A DNA stretch of 64,000 nt from Phymatolithon calcareum (GCA_977006965.1 OZ345365.1:868001-932000); one strand, 5' to 3'; counted from the first letter of the stretch, positions 20,148 through 31,945 are shown. Numbers and translations are program-made. Notes: a model not told the origin generated them from the letters alone.

Positions 20148-20507
20148 TCAGTGGGCATATTTTCTAAGTCTCGTGACTGAGGTATGGCCTTCATGAATCG
20201 TTGGCGTTTGCAGTCGAGCCGGCTCATGCTTCGCTTGCAGACGGTCAAGTATGCGCTGCATTCTCGTGGATGGTTTGCGAGTAGTGGGCATTAGAGGAGA
20301 TGGAGGCGCATCCGGTACAGGCGATAGTGGCACACTGAGGTTCGTCACAGAGGGATGATCATCTGAGACATAGATCGATTTCTCAACGGGCTCAGAGTCT
20401 GGGTAGTCAATTCGCATTCCAGTGGAAATGTCCCAGTCAACATCCATGTCCACGACTTTGGAATCAGCTTCGGCGTACTCATAGTCCATCAATTCGACGG
20501 TATCCAT
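20148..20507 (-). CDS. Hypothetical acidic small protein
   Basis: 119 residues with ATG at 20507. The N-terminus is very acidic (MDTVELMDYEYAEADSK...), the middle is proline/serine-rich (SPVPDAPPSPLMP) and the C-terminus is basic (MQRILDRLQAKHEPARLQ). Such composition is typical of disordered proteins. No copy elsewhere in the window and no recognised family. It could be a real short gene or an exon, or a chance ORF. Confidence 0.35.
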   Translation of the reverse strand: MDTVELMDYEYAEADSKVVDMDVDWDISTGMRIDYPDSEPVEKSIYVSDDHPSVTNLSVPLSPVPDAPPSPLMPTTRKPSTRMQRILDRLQAKHEPARLQTPTIHEGHTSVTRLRKYAH

Positions 20508-20658
20508 AGTTACTATTCAACCCTGTAGCTCATGAAGCGTGTGAGTGCGGTGAGAACACTTTGTCTCCAAGGGAAGGGTATTAGGCAAATTCTCCCAGGC
20601 TGCAGCGAATGAAAATTTAATCATACGTATCAGATCCTTCAGTGCTAACAATAAGGAG

Positions 20659-20824
20659 ATGTGTACCGTAAGCCGGGATAACAAATGAAAGTAAAACGTA
20701 AGAGTACCAGGCCTGAGTGGGTACAATAGGACCCGAGGGCGGAGCCCGAGGGACTATTGTACCCACGAGGACCAGGTACGAGCACGTTTTACTTTTATTT
20801 GTTATCCCGGCTTACGGTACACAT
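20659..20824. repeat. Imperfect palindrome, ~70-bp arms
   Basis: The outer 41 bp of each arm (starting ATGTGTACCGTAAG at left) match as inverted repeats with one mismatch. A less matched middle follows, then an inner TGGGTACAATAG/CTATTGTACCCA pair. The loop carries a duplicated CCCGAGGG motif around GCGGAG. This is a fold-back or MITE-like structure; no target duplication was found. Confidence 0.8.
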
Positions 20825-21529
20825 ACGACTTGTTTTTGTAGACGCGAGATAACACGCCGTTTTGAAAAGTACAAGTTTGTTGCCAATGGAAGCTCCCACA
20901 TAAAGTACAAAAATGACTCTTTCACTGGACCACAACGAACCGAAACGATGGTAAAGCGGTCCATGCCCAGACTGTTGTCGTTTTCTGTTCACGTTTTCAA
21001 AATATTAGAAAAAACTAACTTATTTAGTTCTTACCTCTGCACAAAAATTAAGTGAGAAAAAAACTTATTTTTTCCTCTTCCCCTTCTCAGCGTCTGCAGA
21101 AGCGTTGGTAACTTTTAAATAAAAAACTTACACTTCTTCTTCTTCCCCTTCTCAAATTCTTGAGAAAATCTATCTTATATTTCTCTCCTTTCTGAGGAAT
21201 AATGTAGTGATTTACAACTTATAAAATCCTCATCACATCAAAATAAAGACTGGAGGAGGGTTTTTGCAGCTAGGGCTACGACGATAGCAACGAGCTTTTG
21301 CGGGCTTTAACGGAGCTACCAAGGTAGTAGCATCTGAAACGCATCTCCCTTACAGTCTTATGAGTGTTTCTGAGGGCGTTTAATAAATTCAAAATTCAAA
21401 AAAAAAATCAAAATAAAGAATCGAATTTAAGCTTCCAACTTATTTTTCTAGCATCAGGTTTTATAAGTTGAAGGTTGACCGGGTTTGGAAGATCATCTGG
21501 CCAATAGAACTGAGTTTTAATGAAAGTGA
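20825..21529. other. No gene; A/T-rich tracts and a retroelement tail
   Basis: TTC/CTT-rich tracts around 21060-21190. At 21340-21410 the plus strand has the TCTTATGAGTGTTTCTGAGG...TTTAATAAA tail, a copy of the family whose inverted 73-bp fragment sits at 61966-62038. Confidence 0.5.
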
Positions 21530-21953
21530 TATGGATGGATGGATTTCTGTTTTATTGAAGTTCCCTTAGTCAATTATCATTGCACCTGAGAGACTTTTCG
21601 TTGCGCTACAATCCTTCGCTTACGTTTTCATTTTGATTTCGGACATTTTCTTTGGACGGTATCAACTGCCATTTCCAGCATCTCTTTTTGAATATCGGAA
21701 AGTCGTTCCTTGGGCATTAAGTTTGAGATAACTGTGAGAGCTTGATCGAGTTCGGAATCTTCGTTTCTTGATTGTTCTTGCCAGGGATATGGGAAGCGGT
21801 GAAATAACCAGTGCGTGCAAAGAAGCCTGTGCTTCGCTTTTTTGAGGGTGAGGAATGGTGGTAGTTCGTTCTTGATGGGCTGAGGAGGGCGCCGGCCCTC
21901 CCGTCCTGTGGCTTTCGAAGGGAGACATGCTTCCCATTCTTCTTTTGCGTTCT

Positions 21954-22556
21954 TCAGCGTTCTGCGTTTACTCTTGTTGTAGCGTCTAGGGTGCGTGCAA
22001 ATTCCTCTGTAGAGGTACAGAGAAGAGCTTTGTGAAGCATATCGTTTGTCGCGTTCAATATTGCCAGTCGTGTTGTGCCCTTGGGAAGCTCAAGTGCCTG
22101 TTTTCTTCGAAATTTCTTTGCTGTTATGAACTTGGAGCTCAAATGCGCTTGGCGTAGTTGAATGGATTCCAGGCGGCATATTCCTCGAAAGCGGGCTTGC
22201 ATATTCTTGCACCAGGTTCCGAACATTCTAGAGAACAGGTTACTCTCTAGGGCGTCCTGTGCGTGAAGGATGTTACGCGTCAGATCTGCAAACGGGAGAA
22301 GATACTCTGTCATTGGACGGACGAGCGCCTTATATAATCTTAAGCATGTCGAGGGTGCGAACCCTTTCCCGTGGAGTCCGATGTTTCCTAGAACCATCAG
22401 TCGATTCTGTGCAGCATCTATTCTGGAAACCGTAGAGGTTTCTGTGACGCCGTTCGAAGATATGGAGATGCCCAGGTATGTAGTTTCGGACACAGTCTCG
22501 ATTTCTTTTCTTGCAAGAACGAGCTTTTAGAATAATGAAACGGAATTCTTGACAAG
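21954..22556 (-). pseudogene. LINE D RT C-terminal region
   Basis: Resumes the RT after the deletion with ETTYLGISISSNGVTE (compare LSYLGISMNHKGVTDD in LINE B), then thumb and tail sequence. It is in a different frame from the upstream RT, so it is separated by both deletion and frameshift. Confidence 0.8.
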
Positions 22557-24496
22557 CTCTCAGCAAGAACGTCCATGAAGATATTATATAGCGCCGGTGA
22601 TAGTGGTGATCCTTGTGGGACCCCTTTGTTGATTACAAACCGATTATTTCGGTCATCCGTAGGAGTATAGATCATGCTAGGTTGGAGAAAGTACATAACC
22701 CATGAGACCAGTGTTACAGGAAGCCTCTTCTTGAGTAGTCGAGATAGAACGTGTCTTGGCATGGTGTCAAAAGCCTTCGAAAGGTCGAGAACGGCAATGT
22801 TCCTGTGACCATTTTTGATTGCCGCAATGGTGTGCAATACGGCATCCGGCCATCCAGAGCCCTTCCTGAAGCCAGTTTGGATCTTATTGAAGCCGTAGTG
22901 TTTTCTCAGGATTTTATCCAGTGCGCTCTCTATGATATTCCTTGTATGCGATAGAAGGGCTATCGGTCTGTAGTTTGCGGGGTCTCTTGGGTCGCCTTTC
23001 TTGTAGAACGGGAGAAGCTTGATCAAGTTCCAGAGGCTGGGGGTTTCTTTCACGCGACCACATGCCCTCCAGAGGGATATGATAAGTTTCGCAGATAGCT
23101 CAGGCGAGGCTTGGAACATTTCTGAGAAAATTCCATCGGCTCCAGCGGCTTTTCGTTTTGGGGCCCGATGAATGGCCGCTGCAATTTCATCCTCTAGTTC
23201 TGGGGTGACGTCAAAAGCTAGTTTCTCCATCTCATGGTCTTCGAGTGTGAATGAGATAGTATGAGCGTAAGCTAGAAATTCTTCCGGTTCCAATTGGATG
23301 CCCATTGCTGAGTTTTTCGAGAACGTACCATGTTTACGTTTCGAGATTTTACTCAGCATTGCAGTGGCCTTGTCGACAGGGGAGTTTGACATGTCTTGCA
23401 CGAACTCTTGAAAACATTTGCGTTTTTTCGATGTTACTTTGCTCCTGATGGTCTTATGTACTTTTCGGTACTCTTGCCAGTCGTCGGGATCGTTCGTGAG
23501 TTTGGCATTCCGAAACAAGCGGGATCTTTTATAAGCCAGTCTGTCTAGCTCGAGGTCCCAGTACCTTGTGAATCTTCCTCCTCGCGGTTTTCTTCCGGCA
23601 AGCCAAGGGGATTTGAGGGCCTTGCAAGCTTTCTCATACAGTGATTCAAGCTCGTGCAGATTGGAAACTGTTCCCAGTCTTTCGATTAATGCGGGTATGT
23701 GCTTCGTGTAGTATTCTGCAGCCCGGGCTTTAGCAAGAGGATCAGAACGTTTATGAAGCGGGACTGTATACGATTTTTCCATTTTTGGAGTCATCAGATT
23801 GGATGTGCATACCACCGGGAGGTGATCGCTGCACCCTCCCCAAGATCCATTCAGCAGTCTTGCCGGACTGCACTGGATTCTTTTCGAGATGAATAGATCA
23901 ATGCAGCTTTTTCGGGACTGTGCATGAAAGGTTGGCTCTCTTGGCGCATTTATCTTGTAACGAAAGCTCTCGCACCATCGAAGAAGTGCAAGTCCTCTGT
24001 TATTCTGTCTTTCGTCCCAGAGCTTGTGCCTCGCATTAAAGTCCCCACAGAATAATGTGGGGCCGGTTGCATGTCTTCGTAGGATTTCCGTAGCTTTCAT
24101 GTACTCCTTGGGGCTGGAGAGAGGTGAGATATATGCGGCAACTACGATGATTCCGAGTACGGAAATTGACATGATTTGGTACATGTGGGTCGAATCTTTT
24201 CGGAGGACTCGGTATTTGAGTCCAGGTCGGATGAGAAGGGCGACACCTCCTCGCGGAAGGCTGGTTCTTGATTTCTTCTGGCCATTAATAGAAATTGGTG
24301 AGGGCTTTCGTGGGGTCATTTCGCACGGCCAAGGAAACGGACTAGAATCGTTACTTCCCAGATGCGTTTCAGTTAGTGCAGCTACGCACGATCCGGATAG
24401 TCTTATGGCATCCATTATCATGGGTGCCTTGTTTTTGGCGCCAGCGACATTGAAGTTGAGAAATTTGGCCTCTATGATTGGGCGTGGGCGCTTGCG
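22556..24496 (-). pseudogene. LINE D endonuclease and RT palm, active site lost
   Basis: EN motifs are complete: FLNFNVAGA, ALTETHLG, GDFNARHKLWDE, SCIDLFISK and SDHLPV, so the nuclease may be chemically intact. The RT has YRPIALLSHTRNIIE, LDLSKAFDTMP and KGVPQGSPLSPALYN, but then jumps directly to the region after FADD. About 70 residues including the catalytic FADD are missing. The EN begins before the first ATG (24421); no ATG lies between the preceding in-frame TAA and the first EN motif. Confidence 0.85.
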
Positions 24497-25006
24497 TCCT
24501 CTTTAGTCGAGCGATCTAAGCTTCCAGGCACTTGTCTTGTCGGGCTTTGGGGGTGGTTCGGAGCCTTTGGGGCGCCAGCGCTGGTGTTTTCATCGGTTTC
24601 CTGGCAAGCTTGTGCATCCTCATTGACTTTCGGAACGGTCCTTGATGCTTCGGTACTGTTCTGAGCTTGAGTCCTCGTTTTAAAGAGCTCTGGTCTTTCA
24701 GTTTCTCGCAGTGAATTGAGTGTCATGCTGGCCCACTCGGCCTGTCTTTCGTAGTAACTCTGAGAGTAAGTGTTGTTTCTTGCCTCGGCGTTCACCGCTG
24801 CGTACTGCATGCGTGTCTAGTATGCTTCGAGGTTCTGTATTTTGCGAAGTATGGGAGCAGTGATCAGTCTGTGTCCTTTCATCTTGATTTCGAGCTGCGA
24901 GAAGTCTTTGAGGTGAGTGGACGGTCGATATGTCCATGAAGAAATTTTTATTTCGTAACTGTTTTTCGAGAAAAGGCTTCGGGGGCGGATTCTCTACAGG
25001 GTACAC
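24472..25006 (-). pseudogene. LINE D ORF1 remnant
   Basis: The C-terminal part is open (24810-24472), a helical region followed by a Pro/Ser-rich tail ending in a stop that overlaps the beginning of the EN frame. The N-terminal continuation to about 25006 is in other frames. No zinc motif visible. Assigned by position upstream of the EN frame. Confidence 0.5.
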
Positions 25007-25326
25007 TTATGTCTTGCAAGAGTAAAAAATTCCGTCCTTGAGAGATCGGCGCTTAAAGTTCTATAGAGTCCTTGCGTTTCGCACGAAACAGCTGCCCCGG
25101 CAAAGGGCACCGAAGCTTTCTTTGATACGGCACTGGGGTTAAAAAAGCGCACTAAATTGACGCAACTTGCAGTAGTGCACGGAATGCGCACGATCCAGAC
25201 AGCAATGCAATACTAATTAATCTCAAATGCAAGATATAGGGGTTTGCTAGACCCAAAATTCTTCCGTGGTCGAAGCAATTCTAAAATGGTGAGATCGATA
25301 TTTCCCGCAGCCCCCAGAGAAGAGTC

Positions 25327-26055
25327 TCATTTTTCTGAATCTAGAAAGTACCAGTTCGCACTGGTTCGACACCACCATATGTCGTCATATTCATTCATCA
25401 CAGTTCTACACATATGTACCGTTTTCTCCTGAGCGCGCAAAGACGTTTTCAGCGACTTCAGCAAAGTCTGCAACTTTCCCACAATCTGTGCAATGTATTC
25501 ATCCATTTCAATAGTCTTTTCGCTCTCCGAAATTGTACTAAGAATATCCTGGATGCCTTCCACATGACGCATTGCATAATTAAGCTTGAGCTTATCTGCA
25601 CTCTGGGCCGTGTTGAAGATTCGAATGACTCCCCGATGAATCTGCTTTTTTGAAAACTTGACTTTCTCATCGTGGTCCAGGGCAGATGGCTCGGTCAGAT
25701 CTTGATCCGGTGGGAAATATTCCGCATTCTCCGTCGTTGGACTGTACACGAACAATGCTTGACCAAAATAGAAAATGGCCAATTGCAGATCATCTAAAGC
25801 AGAAAGTTCCTTGTTAGCGTGGTCGATTGTTATTGGCGTTGGCGGCTTGATAGGCTTCGCTTTCTGTTCATTTCGCAGACGGGCAATTGCTGATTCGAGT
25901 ATACATTCGGTCTGCCGAACACGGATCTTGATCTTCTTCTGAAAACCGGGGATGAATCTTTTCAATCCAATGGCGTTCATAGATTTTTTCGCGCTGTGGT
26001 ACTTTTCCTCAGCTATCAGATAATCGTATTTTGCTCGATTGAGTGCAGACATCAT
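25327..26055 (-). CDS. Orphan helical protein, alpha copy 2
   Basis: 242 residues from the internal MMSALNRAKYDY start. It is nearly identical to alpha copy 1 over this length. A 2-nt deletion just upstream shifts the original ATG out of frame, so either translation begins at the MM pair or the copy is disabled at its N-terminus. The duplicated segment starts at about 25318 and includes the gene, the intergenic region and beta copy 3, showing that the divergent pair was duplicated as a unit. Confidence 0.65.
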   Translation of the reverse strand: MMSALNRAKYDYLIAEEKYHSAKKSMNAIGLKRFIPGFQKKIKIRVRQTECILESAIARLRNEQKAKPIKPPTPITIDHANKELSALDDLQLAIFYFGQALFVYSPTTENAEYFPPDQDLTEPSALDHDEKVKFSKKQIHRGVIRIFNTAQSADKLKLNYAMRHVEGIQDILSTISESEKTIEMDEYIAQIVGKLQTLLKSLKTSLRAQEKTVHMCRTVMNEYDDIWWCRTSANWYFLDSEK

Positions 26056-27061
26056 CTTGAGTAGCTCAGAATCCGACCGGATAGTCTGTAGGCATAGAAG
26101 TGCTCGGCATAAGCTCTGAACGGTTTCCGATTATGTACCAAAAAATTATACAACTGTGCCGATGTTGATTTCGTGTTCATATATCTTCTTTGTAGCATGA
26201 GTCTCCATCATGAAAATAGTCAAAGCACTCATACTCTGTCTAAGAGTACGACACGAAGTTTGGGAAAGTAACACAGGCCATATTTGCGAGCTTAACGAAT
26301 TGCACGGCATCTGCGAATTGCACAACATGAAACTAGACAATTCGTGGGGCTCGCAGCTCAAATTGTTCACCACTGATCACCGAACCTTAGGAATCACTGA
26401 CAGGCCACTTCATAGCACATTTAACCATCCGACTGTGACACTACAGGACCCTGATGACTAAGCTGACTGCCATGTTCAGATCAGCACCGAACATGTGGTC
26501 GTGTTTACTTCTCGGCACTCGAATATCACACAAATTAATTTGCTGGACCATAAAATCTATGCCAATCATTTTACCGTTTCCTACGGTACGGGTCTCTGGT
26601 CATCCTCCACGTCATCCTTCTGTTTCCAAGCCCACATTTCGGATCAAAACTAAATAAGCTTTGGAGAAACATGCAACTTAATTTTGGAGTGCTTTTAGAC
26701 TCTTCTTGAAACCTCTGCGGTGTTCTTCAACATTACCAAAATTGTTTTGAAGTTCCCCAGCAGTAAATTCTTGGAAAATGCTGATATGGCTCGGAATGGT
26801 GCCGAGCAGTAAGGCAGCACGCCATCGATGCTCATTTCATGGTCTCATTTCATTAACTTGCAATTCACGAAAGTCATATGTATACTTGAATAGCAGTTGT
26901 GAAGTAAGTTGCCTGTCTTTATCCGGCGCGATTAAAAAACTCGAAATTAGTACCACCAAAGTTTGGCCTTTGTTTGCTACTTAAGCGGACATCAGACCTC
27001 TCACTTACCGAATACTCGCATACCGCCCGACACCAACAGGCAGGATCCTGCAATCTCCAAG
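26056..27061. other. Intergenic region of alpha/beta unit 2
   Basis: Matches 7748-8215 and 8905-9414 but lacks the ~690 bp between them that holds the palindrome and LINE-R in unit 1. No gene supported. Conserved blocks near beta include the GAAGTAAGTTGCCTGTC stretch around 26900. Confidence 0.55.
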
Positions 27062-27736
27062 ATGATTTCTGCAATGCGACGAGCAGAATATGAATACATT
27101 GTTGCCGAATCTAACTACCTGGAAGCCCAAGATACGATTAGTGCGATCGGATGGAAGAAGATCATCCCCGGATATTTAGCGAAGAAGAGGAACAATCTTC
27201 GAGTGGCCCGGCATATTTTCGAGTCGGCCACTGTGAATCTTCGGCAGTATCAGGCAGCGGAATACATCACCCCACCTGTGCCAATCTCAGCTGCTCGTCT
27301 CAACGTAGAGCTTTCGGCTTTGGAGCATTTGAAATTGGCTATTTTGTTTTTCGGTCAAGTTCTTTTCTCGTGCAACCCAAACAAAAACTACGCGAAGTAC
27401 TTTCGGACCGATCATGAGGCGTCTGAGGTTCAGGATTTCGACCCTTACTTGAAGTTTATGTTCGTACAACAACAGTTCTACCGTGGAACTATTCAAATGT
27501 ACAAGGCGGCTCGTGTTTCGGAAAACCTGCGACTTGATCACGCACTGGGGCTTGTCGACAGTGCCCAGAGCGTTTTTGACGTTTTGCACAAGAGCGAGAA
27601 TGCTGCAAAAATGAATGAAGAACGTGCAAAGTTCGTCAGACGGTTGCATAATTTACTGACCTCATTAAAGACGAGTTCTCATAATCAGGAGAAAACCGTA
27701 GAGATGTTCAGGAGGGAGCTCGATGGGAAAAAATAA
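27062..27736 (+). CDS. Orphan helical protein, beta copy 3
   Basis: 224 residues from ATG 27062; the frame is open from 26963 without ATG. Very similar to beta copy 1 but retains the VLHKSENAAKMNEERAKF region that is shortened in copy 1. Blocks RAEYEYIVAES, GWKKIIPGY, LKLAILFFGQVLF, QQQFYRGTIQMYKAA and QEKTVEMFRREL are all present. Predicted helical throughout with a basic patch near residues 40-55. Function unknown; divergent partner alpha copy 2. Confidence 0.7.
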   Translation: MISAMRRAEYEYIVAESNYLEAQDTISAIGWKKIIPGYLAKKRNNLRVARHIFESATVNLRQYQAAEYITPPVPISAARLNVELSALEHLKLAILFFGQVLFSCNPNKNYAKYFRTDHEASEVQDFDPYLKFMFVQQQFYRGTIQMYKAARVSENLRLDHALGLVDSAQSVFDVLHKSENAAKMNEERAKFVRRLHNLLTSLKTSSHNQEKTVEMFRRELDGKK

Positions 27737-28340
27737 AAATTTATTCTGTCTGTTCCAACCTTCTTTTCGGTTCCTTAATCAGAATTACTTGGTATGGCGT
27801 CAATGGCTCCGGCCACGACATATTTAACACTCTCGTCCTGCCAAAATTGAGGTCTATCGGGACAAGTAAAATAATTTTATTGTGACTCTCTTGCTCATCA
27901 CAATACTTTGTGCGAAGCTAAGAGCCAAGAGGCGTTTTTTAAGTCTAGACATGCCTATTCGTTTACACGATGTAGAGGGCTCGCAAGTTCGGCTACGGAT
28001 CTCATTTCATGCTAGAAGTATTCTTCACAGCAAAGACTGGGAAATAGTTTCCTTTTCCCCAACGAGCGAGAAACGAAAAAGTTTAAGGCAGCCTCTTCGT
28101 CGATTGAAACCTTCGTTTTCGGACCCAAAACGCAACATTTCGGGCTGCAAGAGCTTTACTCTTGCTATGCAGAACTGGTCGCATATTATTGCTGGGACAT
28201 TAAGGATACTGGAGAAGTAAGTTGGAATAGTCTTGAAGCTCGGTAACTGCAGTGAATATTTCGAGAAGTGGCTTCCAACACTCGAAATGGACTATTTTCA
28301 ATCATTCTAACATGAAAATCCTCAGAATATATGAATATTA
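27737..28340. other. 3' flank of beta copy 3
   Basis: No gene. 27765-27890 resembles 46230-46356, and 27840-28230 resembles 10130-10590. It carries a segment related to the 5' part of repeat F. Confidence 0.5.
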
Positions 28341-28900
28341 TTCAGAAAAGGAGGATGTCCAATTCGGTCCATGTTTGTCCAGTAATGAATGTGTAGTACG
28401 AGAAGGTTAAGAATAATGTTCGCAGAACTGGTTCGAATTTGCAAAATAAGCTTCTAAAAAATAGATGAGCGCCAAGGAATCTTTGTTGCTTGTTTACTCT
28501 TGCCAGGAGTATGGGAAACAGTGAAATAACCAGTGCGTGCAAAGAAGCCTGTGCTTCGCTTTTTGAGGTTGAGAAATGATGATGAGAGACAAGGTGGGGG
28601 ATTAGCAAGTTCAAAACTGCATTTGAAAGGCTAAAATCCGGGAATGTCATTCCCCACCAAACGAAGAAAAATATCAAGGAACAAGTATCAAGAATCGATA
28701 TGCAAAGGAGAACCAATAGGCAAAGAAAAGAAAAATGATCTAAAATACGGAGAGAGACGTGATTGAAGAATAAGCAAGTTCAGCAAAAATCAAGTATCAA
28801 TCTCGACGATAAAGTAGAAAAGTTAGAAAGATGCCGACTTGCCTCTTGTTGGGAAACATAGTACCTTTTCAATAAAATCCACTTAAATACGACGAAACAA
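28341..28900. repeat. Segment duplicated at 56435-57150
   Basis: Starts with AGGATGTCCAATTCGGTCC in both copies. A sub-block (about 28505-28580) also occurs at 21785-21860 near the end of LINE D. It ends in a repeat F 3' portion (28820-28890). No supported gene. Confidence 0.65.
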
Positions 28901-29700
28901 CGGGGCAGCTCTTGCGATTTTCTCTAAGCTATAGTCTTCTGGCTACTCAACACGTTCTTGATTCGTAATTCTCTCCCGAAGGACGAATCATACCACTAGA
29001 CCAAAAGGCCGCGGTGCTCGACTCGCTCGAACAAAAAGGGTATCAATATGGGTTTGTGAGCATGTTTCTGAAGTATAAAACAGATACTACACTTAATCAA
29101 GTCTTATACCAAGACAGTTGTGGCACTAACGGCTACAAATTTCCTCGCCGCCTATGGCAGGCAGTAGGTTTCTACGGTCTACACACTGGAAGGTAGCAAC
29201 TGAGGAAGCCTTCCCCGTATATTAGTGAGACTGTGAGGCTTTTAAATAAACTTCAAAAAAATTAACGGCTCCAGTGTCGTTGTGTTTCCAAGATGAAGCA
29301 GCGGGCCGCATATTACGACGATCGCGGGAAATGTCAGAATTCCTTGCCGGGAACGCAAGTGCTAAACGCACAACTCGTAGGAGCTCGATTACTTTTTGCA
29401 GAGACGTCAGCCGATCGTCGGACAGCTAACTGGTTTCTCCCCCTACTCGCGACGTAGGGTACGGTATCTCGCTGCCCTTTAGCGGCGAACGTTGGTTCTT
29501 CACCGAAGTGGTGCGATTGCATTGAAAAGTCTTTCCCTTGACGATGTAAATGATATGGTTTAAACTTTATCCCTCGCTCCTCACCCACGCCGGCAACTTC
29601 GGCCTCTTACTAAATACGGCAGGAGGTTAATGGGATCATACTCTAATCCTAAGCCAGCTTCTGTCCGCTGGGTGTTTTCACACTTGTATCTAATCGAGAC
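28901..29700. other. Retroelement 3' end and unassigned DNA
   Basis: 29155-29262 is a 3' terminus reading GGAAGGTAGCAACTGAGGAA ... TTTAAATAAACTTC plus an A-rich tail. The same terminus is inserted at 56768-56890. From 29266 to 29700 I see no gene and no repeat in this window. Confidence 0.5.
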
Positions 29701-30470
29701 AAAACTTATTACTTATTCGACATCCAGGCTGTATAGGGTGGCAGACGGGATGCTAACTGCAGAAAACCAGGTATATTGACTTAATAAACAGGCCGTCACG
29801 GAGTATGGGCCGTTGGAACACGCAACAGTGTCCCGAGAAAGCTTTCATGGACCACTACAGACGAGAATGGCGTGTCTCGAGAAATAGAAGTGATTCGTAA
29901 TTAAGTGGATTTATTGAGAAGGTTTCATGTGTTCCAACGTGAGGAAAATAGACGTGATTCTATGCCATTCTGATTCAGGCAAATGAAACTTTTCGTCGTC
30001 AGTAGAGTACATGCTTAGAAAGACGCCGACTTTCCTCCAGTTGGGACACATGGTGCTTTCTCAATATCGCACCTGCGAGACATTTCCTACGTGCGTGAAC
30101 AGCCCACGACCGGCAAAAGCAAGTTTGCTACTGCTTTCATGGACGACCGGCGTGGTCAGCAGATATAATTTTTCCAAGTTTATTTAAATGCCGCACAGGC
30201 TTCCGAAGATATGCGCAGGGCTTCCTCAGATGCTATCTACCTCTGTGCAGTGCACGAAACGCCCAACAGATGGGCTGACGGGAAAACTTAGGATCCAAGG
30301 TAAATTCTATCTCTGTCCTCTACGGGACTGCTAGTGAGGAAAAGCTTTTCCTGTTGTTACCAACATCAGGTGATGACCATCCCCCAGCGCGATCGATCGT
30401 GATCTCCGCTGTAGCTCAATCATATAATATGGCGGCTATCTGCGACAGGATAGACGAACAGTGCTAGTTG
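29701..30470. repeat. Segment duplicated at 57210-58002 and 59963-60131
   Basis: Good matches throughout, including TGGCAGACGGGATGC, AGGTATATTGACTTAATAAA and CATCAGGTGATGACCATCC. Opposed copies of repeat F (29895-29950 minus, 29990-30060 plus) make an imperfect hairpin. In the other copy LINE C2 splits this segment. No gene supported. Confidence 0.65.
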
Positions 30471-30905
30471 CTGTTTTTAGTATACACTATCGCAGTCGGC
30501 ACAAAGTCTTAAAAGGAGCTTTTGCGTCTCAATACAAAGGGTCTCCGTAGCGCTAACTGCAGCAGTGCCGCTCGCTAAGCGTAGCAAGCTTTTCAGCGAA
30601 GTACGGAAATTTTTAGCTTTTTATTTAATGAAGACTACGAAGACCAACTCATTGAATTACCCAAATTAAAGCTTGACCTCCATATTTCATTGGAAATGTT
30701 CAAAGTATTCTTCGATATACAAAGAAGATCACTAGTGAACCTCCAATGTCCTTCGTTTGTAGCTAGAGCCATTGGCGTGATTTTATGTATTCCGATTGAG
30801 AAAGCTGAAAATTTTCAGTGCTAGTAGAATATGCTTAGAAAGGTGCTGACTTTTCTCCAGGTGGGACACATGGTACATTCTCAATAAATCTATTTTATTT
30901 CGATA
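30471..30905. repeat. Unassigned DNA ending in a repeat F copy
   Basis: 30471-30766 shows no gene. 30767-30900 (+) is the clearest plus-strand copy of repeat F, with the TTCTCAATAAATC tail. Confidence 0.5.
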
Positions 30906-31560
30906 TTCAAAGAAGCTTAGCGCCCTCAACGGACACCAATGGATGTTTGGTCACATGGTGCAGAATCTATGGAATCTTATGGAATGATTAATTGCATACG
31001 AGGTTCACATAGAGTGTGTTTGGATACCGATTCACTGGGGCGTCACGAAGAATGAAGCCTCTGATGGGTTCGCGCGGCGTGCAATTTTGGATTCGAATCC
31101 GGTTTGTGCATCAAGCGATACCTCGCACTTTGGAAGAGACATGATTCATTATCAACTGGCCTGTAGAAGCAAACCAGTGACCCTACCTACGCTCCAACGA
31201 GCAGAGGTGGCACTTCACCAGCTCAGAGCGAATTGTTGCCCTACTGTGGCATGCTTTCACCATTGACACAGAGAGGATGAATCGCTACGCTACGACACAG
31301 TGTGGAAGGTAGAGGCAAGGGAGCACCTAATTCTACGCTGCTCTGGTCTGGCTGCCCGTCGACTATAATTCATCGGAAATTTGCATGGCGAAAACGGAAG
31401 AATATCTGTGCGGGGTGAGACCCGTAGAGATATTTCAATTTTGAACAGTGAGAACTTCTTCTGGGGAAACCTATGACTTTCAATTAACGCCTTTTGTAAT
31501 AGAGAAAGAAAGAAGCTTAGAAGAGTTCTGAACTTTTGGAGGACCGTTAATAGATATGGC
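30906..31560 (+). mobile_element. LINE-R copy 3: RNase H plus ORF2 tail
   Basis: Reads an RNase H C-terminal block, VWIPIHWGVTKNEASDGFAR, equivalent to the usual IPSH.G..GNE.AD motif of LINE RNase H domains. The ORF2 tail and the (GAAA)n-type 3' end follow. Internal stops make it a pseudogene. This copy identifies the LINE-R family as one with RNase H, unlike LINEs A-D, where I see none. Confidence 0.75.
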
Positions 31561-31566
31561 ATTCAA

Positions 31567-31945
31567 ATGGTACAGGGAAAATATGGAGCTTGCCGATAAT
31601 GCATTGTCAATAGCAGAGAGAGAAACGGTTCACTGTGTCAGGGAAGAAGATCCTCCTTCCGAAGAAGTTCCTCAACGTGGCATGCGCCAGCACACACGCC
31701 AATGCGATCAGGGGAACGAGGATGAGGATGAGTTGCGAGCCGGGAAAAACCAGGCGCTGACGAGGAACGCCGGAGAGGGAAGGCATATGAACCTGGAGAC
31801 CGGGCCTCAGGGCGTAGCAAGCACAGAAGAAGAAATTAAGACAGAAATGCGATATGAAAAGAGCGTACTTCCAAATCTGAAAAAAGGGCGAATCCTCCCT
31901 GTGACTGCATCGCAGCCTAATCCGTCCTCCTGTGATACCCAATGA
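31567..31945 (+). pseudogene. LINE C ORF1 C-terminal fragment
   Basis: A glutamate/arginine-rich open stretch ending 12 nt before the EN reading LKLCTYNAGGSPEMP begins. Placed as the end of ORF1 by position; no diagnostic motif. Confidence 0.4.

Larger units (their letters stand above)
21530..25020 (-). mobile_element. LINE D: ORF1-EN-RT element with RT deletion
   Basis: Minus-strand LINE with ORF1 remnants (about 25006-24472), endonuclease and RT (24496-22556), RT C-terminus (22556-21954) and a 3' tail ending AATAAAACAG followed by (CCAT)n at about 21530. An internal deletion removes the RT active-site block. The 5' end near 25020 is approximate. It lies immediately beside the second alpha/beta unit. 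Confidence 0.8.
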
